Below are positions 47,947 to 59,639 of a stretch of 64,000 nucleotides of DNA, piece after piece. The notes below the pieces were generated by a model, which did not search any database, was not told the DNA's origin, and saw only the letters and a program-made list of their open reading frames with translations. Within the stretch, counting starts at the first letter, position 1. Every line of letters starts with the position of its first letter. Source of the DNA: Pratylenchus scribneri (Eukaryota > Nematoda > Chromadorea > Rhabditida > Pratylenchidae); NCBI GenBank assembly GCA_030063045.1, contig JAQSEB010000001.1:744001-808000 (forward strand). Direction: 5' to 3'. A program made the position numbers and the translations under genes.

Positions 47947-50286
47947 TTATTTGTGGTTCGGCGGGTATGGAAATCCTTCGGGGTCGTTAATATCCACACA
48001 GCAAAGGGGCGTTTGACGATCGGCCAAATTGGGGTTGTAGCGGCACCAAACATCGACGTATAATTGAATCAATTTCCCATCTTTGACCCTCGTTCGATCT
48101 AAAAGAATAAAAAATGAATTATTAATTTTATGAATAATTTTACGTGTCTCCTCCCATTTGCCAATAAAGTTGGTGAACTGGCAATCGATGTCCTCAAAGA
48201 AGCCAGCCTCGTCGTTCATGAGCAGATTACGAGTGTAATTGTAATTGGAATAGAGCGGGATTTTGAACTTAAATTTTGGATTTTTTTTAATTTTCAACCA
48301 TAACAATTTACCGCATAAACGTCCTCTTGACCAGCCAATCGCATCACTGGATATTTGCGCGGAGTGACGATTTCCACAATTCGGCTGATCAAATAGCATT
48401 GGCGGTCCTCGTCTAATTTTGCCTCAAAACGGAACCAATCGCCAACATCCAGTCCTGGATCGTTCAGAAGGTTGTCGCCCAAGTGAAGTGGAAAGTTGCA
48501 CACGGATGGACAATAGACCAGCCCTTCCTTCTTGTCCAATTTGAGTCCGTGCGAAATGAATGATTTCTAAAAATAATTAATTTAAAAAAATATTTGATAA
48601 AATAAATTACATGCTCGATTTTGCCTCCCTCCTCCTCCTCATCCGCTTTGCTTTTGAACATTTCCGACACTTCCCATTTGACGCCTTTCTTGTTTGGAAG
48701 ATAGCGAAGCCAAGCACGCTGCCCAACCATTTGTTTGAATTCATGGTCGTATTCTGGATCCTTCTGCTCGCCAAGTTGAAAGTGGCCGTGCGTAATCTTC
48801 CGTGGATCGTCAATGAGTCGGATTGCATAGGAACAGAAGAAATGATTCAGGCGATTCAATTTGATGTATCCCAGAAACTGAAAAAATATTAAAATAGATT
48901 GAATTATGATGAATAATTTTACTTCTCCCAACCACTTTTGTAATTAAATCAAAGATGAGAAAATTATATTACCTCTTTGTGGCCATCCTTCATCCTCGTT
49001 TCCATTGGATTTTCTTCGCTGGAATGCAATTGGTCATAGTACAATCTTTCCGGATTCGTTCCCGCATATAACTCAGGATGCTCTGCAGGGTCCGGATAAG
49101 CCGTCATTTCATATTTGTAGAGAATGTATGCCTCATTGTAACGACAATAATAAAGCTTAAAATGGAGGTTTTTGGTGAATACAAAATTTTTAATGCTTAC
49201 ATTCCCCCAAATTGTGCGGCCCTCAATGAACGTATAATCATTGAGATAGATGAAGGCGACCAGAGCTTTTTGGTTCGGCCTGTGCGTGACATACACCTCA
49301 TAGGGGCTCAGTATGATGCATGGGGAATGGATGCGCTTAAAATTAGTGTTTTAATTTCAGAATTATTGAATGAAAAAGATCACCAGATTTTCATTGGAGT
49401 AGGGCAAAAACATTCGAGGATAGAGGCCATTTGGCTCCGGAAGAAATCGACCCAAGTTCCATGGCTGAAAATTTATTTGTCTTTGAGATGATTCCAATCC
49501 CATTTTGACTTACAGTTGAATTAACCATGCGCATTACCTCATCAAACAGGGGCATGCCCTCCCGGTCCGTCTCCCAGAGTTTGGGGCTTGGAAACATGAT
49601 CATGTGGAATTTGATGTCGATTGTAGGGCGGCATTCCTCCGGCGGTTGATGTGCTTTGTATTGGCCCAAATCGACATTGACGCGAACGGCAAAGAAATAC
49701 GGCACATTGGGGATATTTACTTGCAGGATTTTTTGTGGAACGTGCAAATTGGGAATATAAGGGCAATGGAATCGGCGAACTCGTTCGTTCGAAATTGTTC
49801 CGTGAAAGTAGACCTTCAAATTATTTAATTTTATTTCCGATTAAGTTTAAAGCCAACCTCCAAACAACGTTCACCCATGGGAGTCACTTCATAAATGTTG
49901 CGGCCTTTCATTTCGGGTTCACAGCGGTCGATGACGAATCCTTCATTGTTCTTGACTGTGAAGCGGATTTCCTCGCCCAGGCCAGGTGGGTCCTGCAGTT
50001 TGCTCAATCTTGATTTGCTGATATCCTTGTAGGTGGCCTGCAGATGTTCCTTTGTGAACACATAGCGCGGGATGATGAAGAGTTCATGGTTGGTGTCCTC
50101 GAAAGTTCCTGCAAGATTTGTGATGAATGTTTAGCAGATGAAATGATTAAACCAACCAGCTAAGACGATGTTCGAAACGCTTTTGCTCTCCTCAATCCCG
50201 AGTCGGGCGACGACGAGGCCCCAACGGAAACGCGGCTCATTTTCATCAACCGGTGCACGGTGAAATTGAAAGCAGGGACGATGCAT
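47947..50286 (-). CDS. large protein of unknown function, beta-rich
   Basis: Not recognised. Roughly 600 residues from about nine exons between 50286 and 47947 (stop). It has no signal peptide, coiled coil or membrane span. Distinctive segments in order: GLVVARLGIEESKSVSNIVL, EDTNHELFIIPRYVFTKEHL, PPGLGEEIRFTVKNNEGFVI, NVPYFFAVRVNVDLGQYKAH, VTHRPNQKALVAFIYLNDYT, LNHFFCSYAIRLIDDPRKIT, DVGDWFRFEAKLDEDRQCYL, and the end GFPYPPNHK. Alternating hydrophobic/charged strands and the GDWFRFEAKL wording suggest small beta-barrel modules, but that is only an impression. Start: ATG at 50286 in an exon preceded by a TTCACAG acceptor, suiting leader trans-splicing; an upstream ATG at 50376 with a 7-nt exon would also fit the phase. 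It sits in the operon-like cluster between an unknown and the YEATS gene. Confidence 0.75.
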
Positions 50287-50558
50287 ATTTCTTCCAACTT
50301 TGTATTTTGTTGTTTTCTCTGTGAATATTATCAATTTAGTAAATGAAACAAGCAATAAAATATATTAACCAATCATAAGAATGGTGTAAAATAGTAAATG
50401 AAATGGCACATTTACAAAAATTTTTATTCGAAAAAGAAAATATATTTGAAGAAAAGAATAAAATGTTTTATCGATCGATTGATTTATCAAAATTGTTAGG
50501 TGCCATTTTCATTGTTGTAGATGCCATTATTTTTCATTTCCATTGTTGTGTAGTTTCA

Positions 50559-51104
50559 TCATTTGCCCATGTTGAACCAGGTTGGGCCGGCCACCTTCCG
50601 CTGACCATATCGATATCCAAATGATCCGGCTAAAATAAAAAAATTCTTAAATCAAATATTAAAATTCAATGTTTACGTTGTTTGGGCGGTGAAGTTGTCA
50701 ATGGCAGAGCAAACTTAGGATTGGGTGGTGAAGTTGGCATCGGCAGAGCAAATTTAGGGATTGGCAGATCCATCACTTCTTCCTTCTTCATGTTTGGCTC
50801 TTTCCTCGGGTCGCGATCCGGCAGTTTCACCACATTGTTGTTGTTGCATGCTTGACCAATGGAAGCACCGAAATCTTCTTCTTGAATGTTTTATTAATAA
50901 TTTTGATGAAACATGAAACGGAAACAACTTACCGCTCTCGCTTGTCGTTTCATTTTGTTGATTGCCGCCCTGCTGTTGTCCCAATGGTTGGTTGCCGTCC
51001 TGCTGCTGTTGCTCCAATGCCATCAACAATTGTTCAATCTTGCCGAAGTGGAATTGCGCATGCTTCACTTGCCTTCGACGATCTGCTGCCCCGGAAGCGA
51101 ACAT
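50559..51104 (-). CDS. small Gln/Pro-rich protein of unknown function (first gene of cluster)
   Basis: Not recognised. Three exons, 51104-50933, 50880-50677 and 50629-50559, give 148 residues in phase. The N terminus ADRRRQVKHAQFHFGKIEQL looks helical. It is followed by Gln/Gly repeats, then a conserved-looking PDRDPRKEPNMKKEEVMDL and two near-identical repeats of the type PKFALPMPTSPPNPKFALP, ending YRYGQRKVAGPTWFNMGK. It is the 5'-most member of the minus-strand run; the next gene starts 272 bp downstream. The low-complexity middle is typical of fast-evolving disordered proteins. Confidence 0.68.
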
Positions 51105-51888
51105 AATGAATTTTTAATATTTTGTTAAGGAACAAATCTTCTAAATTTCTAAAAATGTTTTTGAATTTTTATTTAATAATTAATAAAAATAAGTTTATAA
51201 GGGCTAAGGGGTGGGTGGATGATGAATAAAAATATTTTATAACGGGTGAGGGCTGAGGGGTGATGAATAAGTTTTTTAACGATGAGGAAAGAGGAATAAG
51301 AATGTTTGAAATCGATGATGATTATTGATTAAGAATAAGAAGTTTGTTTATCGCTGATGATTTAATAAGAATTTTGTAATCAATAATGATTAAGAATGTT
51401 TGTAATATGAATAGGTATGAATAATTTGTAATCGTTCGTTGATAATTGATACAAAAAAAATGTTTTGTTTGTTCTTTAAACATGTGATGTTTTTTGGTGC
51501 TTGTTTGTGTTTATTATTTGCAATAGCGGAACGCGGAAGCGGAGGCGTTGCGTTGGGGATTGGGAGTTGGGGTGGGTGGGGCGTGCGGGTGGGCGGGCGG
51601 TGGGGCATATAAAATCAATAAATCTTTGCATTTGCAATTCGTCATAATATCAAAATCAACAACTGTAAACTACAGGTACAGTAGTCTAGTGGGAAAAAAT
51701 CGATAATCTATGAAAAACCTATCCTACATGTACATCAACATCATTTTTCTATTTACTTATACATCCCGACCCGAAATCGACTAACTATAAAAACTCTAAA
51801 ATTTTATTACCTAACCAACTCAATCAATTCAGTCCTCAAATATTCAACTTCAACGAACGTTTGCGCCACTTCAATTCCAAAACAAACA
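51105..51888. other. divergent intergenic (bidirectional promoter) region
   Basis: A 0.78-kb gap between the head-to-head minus-strand cluster and the plus-strand 51889 gene. It contains TGATGA/AATAAGAA-rich DNA and a GC-rich stretch at 51525-51605 (GGGTGGGGCGTGCGGGTGGG) that could be a promoter element for either side. No defined motif was confirmed. Confidence 0.5.
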
Positions 51889-52472
51889 ATGCTCGTCTTC
51901 AAAAAGCTTCTCCTGCCCGGATGTGTCCTGCTACTCAACTTCGCCTTTGTTTTGTCAATGCCGGCCGATACCAAAGCAGCAGCAAGGGACAAGAGCTCGA
52001 TGGATGCATTCTTCGGTGTAGCACGTCCTGAAGCAATTGGCGGAAAACTCTGGCTGGTTATTGTATTAGGTGAGTCAAAAATAAACCATTTTATCAAATT
52101 TTATACTTCATTTCATTTTCAGGCATCATCCCTATCATCCTGTTGGCCTGCATTATTGCGGTAAGTCGAAATAAATTCCAAGTTTTGATATTAAATTCCC
52201 ATTTTTTCAAGGTAATTGCATTCGTGGTGTGCCGAAAGAAAAAGAGCAAAGATGATCAAGACGACGGAGATGGGGACGAAGATGGGGACGAAGAAGAGGA
52301 CGACGAAGAAGAAGAGGCAAAGGACAAGGAAGAAGAAATGCTGCAGGAAAACCCAACGCAAGAACCAAGCTCCGACTACGAGAAGGTAAGAAAATTGGGC
52401 ACATTGTTATTAAAATTAATATTTATCCCCACATTTTTACAGGTGGATCCTTCCATGATGAGCCTCATCTAA
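51889..52472 (+). CDS. small single-pass membrane protein with acidic cytoplasmic tail
   Basis: Not recognised beyond topology. Four exons, 51889-52069, 52123-52160, 52212-52385 and 52443-52472, give 140 residues. Residues 1-24 form a signal peptide (MLVFKKLLLPGCVLLLNFAF, VLSM). A short lumenal segment (PADTKAAARDKSSMDAFF) is followed by one membrane span at about 54-80 (LWLVIVLGIIPIILLACIIA), a basic stop-transfer CRKKKSKDD, then a highly acidic Asp/Glu tail (GDGDEDGDEEEDDEEEEAK) and the C terminus DPSMMSLI. An AATAAA at about 52684 fits its polyadenylation site. Type I topology predicted. Comparable small acidic-tail proteins occur in many nematodes; function unknown. Confidence 0.82.
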
Positions 52473-53676
52473 TTAATGCCCTGCGATTCTGGATGGACGA
52501 AAGGAAGGAAGCTGCCGATGGAAGAATCAACAGAGCCTGCACGAACTTCACACATTCTTTCCCATATGTCACATCCGATTGTATTGTTTTTCGTCCCTAA
52601 TCCCCCATAAATTATGTTGTTGTGACTCCCCATCTCATCATTGTTATTGTGATTATTATCAATTGTTTGTTCATTGTATGCCGAATAAATATATCTTGAT
52701 AATTCTGTGCTTGTTTAATTTCGAAGGTGAATTTTTCCCAACTTTTGGGTCACATTTAGTGTGTTTGTTGCTGAGCTAATTGGTAAATAATAATACAAGA
52801 CTTTCAAGTAGATTTGAGGCTTAAATTTTAGTAAAAAATTCTCCTATATATTTTCTCAAACATCGAACATTCAGAATAAAAAATTGATTCATTTAATATT
52901 CACATATCCATCATTTCATTATTCCAAAATGAAAGTTATAGGAAAATAAAATAAGAATTTGATTGACGATGAAAATTTATCAAAGAAGATTCTCCCAAAT
53001 ATGCCATATATCAGAAGACCAATCCAAAAATTGGGTGGGTTTGGGTTGGAAAAAACAAGCGGTCATGAAAAACAGCCAGTCAAAGAAAAAAGAAGAATGA
53101 ACAATGCAATAAAAGTTGGGATTTGAGAATGGAGCAGCAGAATGGCGGATTTTGTTTTGGATACAATTGGAATTGGATTTTTAGGATTGAAGCGAATATT
53201 ACAGCTTATTTTTGGATTAAGTAAATGGTGATGGGATGGGACTGAATTTATTATAATTTTTTATTGTCTTATTTAAAATCCCGTTTATTCATTCATTCCA
53301 TGTGAATTTTATTTCTGGGTGTTTAAGGAGGAGAATTGGAAGTAAATGTATTTTATTTTGTCCAAAAAAAAGAAAATAAAGAAAAAAATAACCAAAATAT
53401 AATCAATTGAAATTTAGATCAAAAAAAAGTGGAAGGAGGGGGGGGGGGGGGGTCTTAAAGAAAAACATGAATTCGTGGGTGGACAGAATTTTTTTAAATT
53501 CAGGTGTACAATTGAAGAGAAAGAGAGTAGATAAATGCGCCTAAAAATTTTATGGTAATGAAGAGAGGTGAATTTGAATTTTCGGGCCATCTGCTTCTGC
53601 TTTGTTGCTCTGATCAATTTTTTGGAATTTGCATTGACATTCTTCTCTTCTTTTCGACATGGCCTCCGGCTCCTTG
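52473..53676. other. convergent 3' regions
   Basis: 3' UTR of the membrane-protein gene (AATAAA near 52684) facing the 3' end of macoilin. A run of about 16 G lies at 53438-53453. No other feature seen. Confidence 0.55.
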
Positions 53677-56600
53677 CTAATTTCCTCCTCCTCCAGTGTT
53701 CGTGTTCTTTCCAATTCCGGCAAAATTGCTTCCGACCGCCGCCCGATGGCCACCAACTGCCAACATTTCTGATGCCTCACCGCCAACATAGGGTGATGAT
53801 GAAGATATGGCTGTCCCATTCCCATAGGTGGACATGTTCGCATAGCTGTTCTCATTCTTGTTTGTTGTTGTGCCTCCATTCATTTCGATTGGACCAAGCG
53901 AATAGGACCTGAAAAATAATATAAATTTTTACATTTTATGGAATGAATTTATAGGGTTTACACATCCCGATCCTAACCAATCGGAAATTTTTGACTAATT
54001 TAATCGCTGCTTAAACGTGCTTACATGTTTTGCGTTGCCTGCAACAATTGTTCCAAATTGATTGGGGAACTGGCCATAGACAAAGGCGGAGGAGTCAGCG
54101 ATTTTTGCTGATGAGTAATTGTTGTTGAAAATTGTTGGGCCGGATGTTGTTGGGTTGGAGAAGAGCCAGTTGACGAAGAGCCGCCTCCGGTGGTATTGTG
54201 AAAAAGTGAATTGCTTGCGGAGAACGCGTTCATCATTTCCGCCTGCTCTTTGCTCTTGTTGATTCGCAATTCAGCTGTGATTTTGTGAATATTTGATTAA
54301 ACCTTATACACATAAATTCAGTTAAACCTTTCATGGATGCAATTTCCGCTTTGGAATCATTCAGTGCCCGGAACAAGTCCTGTTTCAGTCGATTTTCGGC
54401 CGACAGCGTTTGTTCCAGCACAAAATTCTTCTGTTTCAATGTTTCCATCAATTGGCCATCATCCGTGCTCATTGAACGCAATTGACGCACTTCATCCTCC
54501 CATTTTGTGCATTGCTCATCTTTGGCCTTCATTTCTCGTTTCAGTTGCTTCAGCTCCCGATCCATGTTCATCAATTTTTGCTTGAATTGTTCGCCGCTTT
54601 CTTGCCTTTAAAAAATGATCAAATAAAATATATTTTTTTCAGTTTGTTTAGGCAAAACTATTTAAACAATTTCTTACATATTTTTGCTGGCCTGTTGCTG
54701 GTCCGCGGTGTGTTGCTTCGTCAATCGCTCATTGGCAAGTTCCCGTTCAATTTCCAACTTCTTCAGTTGCAATTCGCCAACCCGCTTCTCCAGTGCCTGA
54801 ATATTCGCCTTGAAATGTTCGTGTTGTTTGGCCATTTGTCGGCATTTGCTCTCCAATTGTTCGATTTTGGCTTTCTGATCCCGTTCCTGTTGTTTCCATT
54901 CATTTCGGCAATTTTGTTCTTGTTGTTGTGCGAATTGCAATTGTTGGCGCAGTTCTGTCTCGCTTTGCCGTGACAATTTCAATTCTCCTTTTAATTTTTC
55001 CACTGATTGTTCCAATCTTAAAAATAATTCATTTAAAATAATTAAATTAATCATTTCTTACGTTTGTTTTTCCTTTTGTAAATGCTTCAACTCGCCCAAT
55101 TTCAGTGCATTTTCCCGAATTTGTTCACTGCTTTCGTATGATGATTCGGTTGAGGGTGTTGGTGGCACTTCAATGGCCGAAATGTCCACACCTCCATTCA
55201 ATGAAGTGGTCGTTTCATTTCGCAAATGTTGTTGATTGCCCGCGCAAAGAGATGAAGAGGAACTTGCCGCCGTCGTTGTTTTTAATTGCGACGATTGTTC
55301 GGCAAATGTTGCTGATGTTTGGGTGAGGCCCCGTGGACGACGAGATCTTCGCTTGCCATTTTGTAGTATTGCTTGGAGTTCTTTAAAAATTAAACAATAA
55401 ATTTTTAACTGGATTAGGCTTATTTTTTAAGTTTGAAGGCTTGGAAAATTTTTTTTGAAAATTTTCGACCCAAATGGGACCTAACTTTTTTGAAAATTTA
55501 GGTCATAGGTTCGAACCCGCTTGGGGGAGGGTATTTTTTTCTGAATTGATTTTCCAATTTTATCGATTTTTCTATATTCTACAATACATTCAAGACGAAA
55601 TACTGACCAAAAAATATGTGGTATCCAATAATATTACCCAGTTTAATTTATTTTAAAAACCTGTATTTCCCGCTTGATAATGATGATTTGATTCGCGTTC
55701 GTCCCAATCATCTTCATCCGCCATATTTGAGCCATCCCCACTGGTTGAGATTAGATCATCCTGGGCGGAGGAGATGCCTCGAAATTGTGAAATTAAGCTC
55801 TCCAGCGTTTGTTGAAATGATGGCCACAGAGCGGTGACCAATTGACCAATGGTGGAAAGCACAAATAGGCAGCAAAATCGGAAAAAGGTTCGCCAAACTT
55901 TTTGAACTGTTTGAAAATTATAGAGATTATTTCTTTGGCGGATAAATTATTTTTTATTTTCGGGCTGGCTCAATCATACCTAGGTTTGGAAGGAAATTTT
56001 CAAAAAAAAATCTTGCAAGGTCATTTTAGCCGAATGGGTGACCCTTTAGATTGACAAAATTTAGGTCTCGGGTTCGAACCCGCTCCGAGGACAACAATTT
56101 TTTACGAAATTGAGTATTTCGAACCAAAAATATTTTAAAATTGCTGAATAATTTCTCAATTTTTTCCCTTACCAATGCTTTCATCTGCTCCTCCTGCTCT
56201 CGATTGTTGCAGAAGAACGCCATTTGGCCCCCCAGTATTGTTGCCGTGATGATGATGCAATGCACTTCCACCATTTTGTTGTTGATGATTGTGCCTCCCA
56301 GTGGTGGCTGGAACTTTTGCACCAGATTTGTGATGTGTTGTAAACAAATTGCCACTGCTTTGCTGCGAATAAATTCCGCTGCTTCCTCCTCCTCTTCCTC
56401 CCAAAACGCTGCCATTCTTCTTTGTCGTAGAAATGCCATTTTGTTGTTTCAAGGAAGTCGTTGGCGTCGTTTGTTTGGTGAAACGTTGTTGTGTTTGTTG
56501 TTTTTTGAATAAAGCCATTGGATTGGACGAAGTGGAGGAAGAATTTGGACATTGTTGATGGGTTGAATTCAGTGGAGGATTTGATGAGGGACAATATGTT

Positions 56601-58235
56601 GAAGAAGGTTGGAAGGTGGTATTGTTGTTGTTTGGTGCGCATATTGCAGCCAGCGCAGATTGATTGGCAGCATAGAGGCGGGAATTGCCATTTGGGTCCA
56701 TTCCGTTCAACAACAATTCACTGGTTGCATAACCGCCAGAATCGTAATCTTAGAGAATTTTTTATTTTGTAATTTGGAATGAAATATATTTAATATTGTT
56801 TTTTTTTCAGTTAAATTAAGGCTGGATTTTAATTGGCTAGGGCTTTAAAGACCAAAATTTTTTGAAAATTTTCGACCGAATGGGATGGGTGACCTTTTAT
56901 ATCGGCAAAATTTAAGTCTAGGGTTCGAATCCGCTCCGAGAACAATAATTTTTTCAGAGTTAATTTCCACTTTTATTAATTTTTATACATTCTACTGTCC
57001 ATTTTTGGGTAACTAAAATCAACCTATTGCTTCCTGCTGCTCAATGGACAAATGGCTCCTGGACGAGATGAAATGCTTCCGATTCTCAAATGATGTGGGT
57101 ATGGCTTCGGCCAAAATTCGCTCATAAAATTCATTTTGTCGCCGCACTTCTTCACGTCGAATCCTCATTCTCCAATTGCTAAAAAATTATTTTTAAATGC
57201 TAATAATTTTTTGATAAAAACCTAAAGAACGATTTGACCCTAAAGCCAAGTGTGACCACCGGAAAGCCGATGCAATGTGCCGCGAATGGTCTGTACAGCT
57301 CCAGACGTGTTGAGGAGGCGGACGGTGTGGATGAGGGCGAACCGACCGAAACACTATCTGTAAAAATAAGTTTTATTAACAATTTGAATAAAAATTGATG
57401 AATTTATACCGGCCGTTGAAGGAAATAATCCCGCCGTTATCCATGACGTTCGCGCCAAATACCAAGTGGCGTTGTCGAACCGGTAACGCACCGAATACTC
57501 GAAAACAATGAAAAGTGCCCAGAGAAATAGTGAGGGAAGGCATATGCCGCGATCAGCTGAAAATTAGCAATTTTTGATTAATGGGAAATAATGTATATTG
57601 ATGGTTTATTCTTCATTTTTATGTATAATTGAGAACTTAATGTCTTAAATGAATAAATCCTTCCTTACTTAATCCTATAAGAGCTAGAATGCAAAAAACT
57701 AAAAATCGGATCTAAAAACTTTGTTGTTAAAACTCACATGACTGGTAAACGAATTGCACCCAAACATAGGTGCTGGCGAGGAAAATTAACACTTGAATTG
57801 GGATGAATAAATAGCAGACGAGATCGGATGTTGCCGTGACACATACAAAGAAGACGGAAAAAGCCTGAAAATTTTATACATTTTAATATACTTAAATATG
57901 GAAACAAACGGAGTAATGTAATGATGAGGAGAAAGCATGGACACGGAAGGACTCATAGAGATGACGGAAAAGGAGCCAAACGGGCCAAAGCAGCTCAAAA
58001 CGGAAGCCTATGAGAAAGTCGAGTGTGATGCAGCCAATCCACATCATGAAGAATTTCAAATAGACAAGATTGTATGCACTGAAGAATCTGTGTGAACATT
58101 TTTATAAATTAAATTTGGATATTTTTTTTTTGGAAAAAACCTGTTGAAGTAGACGGATTCACCCAAACGGGTACTGCGGCCTTTCACTGTGCGACGAAAT
58201 TTTGGCGGTACATCTACTGTTCGGTAGCGCTTCAT
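53677..58235 (-). CDS. maco-1: macoilin
   Basis: ER-membrane protein needed for neuronal excitability in C. elegans (known for MACO-1/TMEM57). Start at 58235 (MKRYRTVDVPPKFRRTVKG, parallel to the basic vertebrate start). Exon 2 gives YLKFFMMWIGCITLDFLIGF and FELLWPVWLLFRHLYESF; exon 3 AFSVFFVCVTATSDLVCYLF and STYVWVQFVYQS; exons near 57560-57240 give further membrane segments and LYRPFAAHCIGFPVVTLGF, nearly identical to vertebrate macoilin. NEFYERILAEA (57150) ends the membrane half. A long Gln/Asn/Ser-rich linker (56716-55100) leads to the coiled coil (55054-54320: SETELRQQLQFAQQQEQN, ENRLKQDLFRALNDSKAEI). The C-terminal Ser/Gly tail ends NTGGGGN at 53677. Three tRNA-like elements sit in its introns in antisense orientation. 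Confidence 0.93.
55466..55541 (+). repeat. tRNA-like element 1 in macoilin intron
   Basis: Contains CGACCCAAATGGGACCTAAC, B box AGGTTCGAACCC and a run of seven T ending at about 55540. Same subfamily as the two elements at 56017 and 56874 (shared AAAATTTAGGTC before the B box). Confidence 0.6.
56017..56104 (+). repeat. tRNA-like element 2 in macoilin intron
   Basis: A-box-like TTAGCCGAATGGGTGACC (similar to the start of Leu/Ser tRNAs), B box GGGTTCGAACCC within a CGGGTTCGAACCCG hairpin, CTCCGAGGA, then TTTTTT. The best preserved of the three copies in this gene; the anticodon arm is degenerate. Confidence 0.65.
56874..56956 (+). repeat. tRNA-like element 3 in macoilin intron
   Basis: GACCGAATGGGATGGGTGAC, AAAATTTAAGTCTA, B box GGGTTCGAATCC, CGCTCCGAGAAC and a T run. 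Clearly the same element as the copy at 56017-56104, with point changes. Confidence 0.65.
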
Positions 58236-59367
58236 TGCCGAAAAAATGTGTAGAAATAACAAAAAATCGAGAAAAAATAACGCTAATATCGTGAGAGAGA
58301 GTATTTTGGCGGTATCTAAAATTAAAAATTTTGTTGATTTTTAGGATGAATATTATATTGGGGATATGGGATGAAGATGAAAAAGGTTAAGTGTCGTGAA
58401 AGGTCAGATTTGTTGGTCGGAGGGGGCCGATGATGGGCGACAACCGTCTCAAATATCGATCGAATTCGCACCCATTCCCGCCCATTCATTAGTCCAAAGG
58501 ATGGAAATTTGGACAAATGGCGAGCAAGGAGGATTTGGGGAAGAAGATGCTCCCGAAAGCATAAGATTTTTATAAAATGATGATGGTGAATACGGCCATT
58601 GTGGAATATGCCGTTTTTATGCCTAAAAAGGCGACGAAATATTAGAAAAATTGTCGGGACAAAGCCAATTCTGGGCTGGGTGTTTGGATTAAAGTTTAGA
58701 AGTCAAAAGCAGCTGCAATGCCTTTGAATAAGAACTTGGGGGATATGGGTATAGAAAGGCGGCGGTGAAGGGTGAGAATTGTGGAAATACCCACATTCGC
58801 CATTCTTCACATTGCCTTTGCTAGCCATCATCAACCTAGCCCCCTCAACCACCACCAGCACCCAAATCCGCCTGACTGGCAACAGGCGGAATGTGCATAA
58901 GCCAATACGAATTGTGGGTGGATGTTACTGAGGAGGGATGAGCGGCATAAACAGCCGGAGTAATAGTAGTAGTGTTGTTCGTTGTTGGTTGGCCACCGCT
59001 TCATCATCATGGCCTCATTCCGCCGGCTTCTCATCAGTTTTGTCGGCAGCAATCGTAGTTGCCGGAGGCAATGTTGGTGGTAAGATGGAGGAGATTGGTT
59101 GGATTGATGCTATGGCCTTGCCGCCGTCCGTTATTGCTGCCGGCATGTGCTCACATCAGCTGCAAGAAGCACACAAGCTAATGCTTGCTTTGGAGTGCCC
59201 AAGTGGGAGTCCACTAAATTCATTCTCTTCTTTTCCTTTCAGTCCAGCAGCAGTCGGCTTTAGCGCCCAACTCTGCATCAATCCATCGCACTACGGCGGG
59301 TTTCGTGTCCTTCTTCCTCATATATTCCTCCTCTTTAGAACAATTTTTGCTGCTGCTCTGACCTCAA
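58236..59367. other. intergenic, nothing recognised
   Basis: 5' flank of macoilin. A plus-strand frame near 58938-59375 has biased Ala/Ser/Gly composition but no splice partners, conserved motif or stop-delimited gene structure; not called. Confidence 0.5.
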
Positions 59368-59375
59368 GTCCAAGC

Positions 59376-59631
59376 TAGGGGTCGGCAAATGTCGCTTTGC
59401 GCAAAAAATGTGTCTTTCACATTTCGCCCATTTGTCGTTTTCTCTAGAAAATTTTTTCTCCGACGCTTCAATACTCTCTCGCTCAAGAGGAAAAAGGAGA
59501 GACACATTTTCCTCCTTTAAAAGACACATTTTCCTCCTTACAAAAAAATGTGCATAAAATGTGCATTTTTCCTCTAGCCGCCTATTCTCTTTTGCACATT
59601 TTATGCACAAAGCGACATTTGCCGATCCCTA
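59376..59631. mobile_element. hAT-like MITE, 256 bp
   Basis: Terminal inverted repeats TAGGGGTCGGCAAATGTCGC and, on the other strand, TAGGGATCGGCAAATGTCGC. The inverted similarity continues through TTTG(C/T)GCA and AAAATGTG. Flanked by the perfect 8-bp duplication GTCCAAGC (59368-59375 and 59632-59639). The interior has CCTCCTT and ATGTGCATAAAATGTGC repeats and no coding frame. Termini and target duplication length match the hAT superfamily. Confidence 0.9.
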
Positions 59632-59639
59632 GTCCAAGC

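Noticed and set aside
58938..59378. 146-codon plus-strand frame
   Set aside because: Overlaps the left inverted repeat of the MITE, has no recognisable domain and no exon context.
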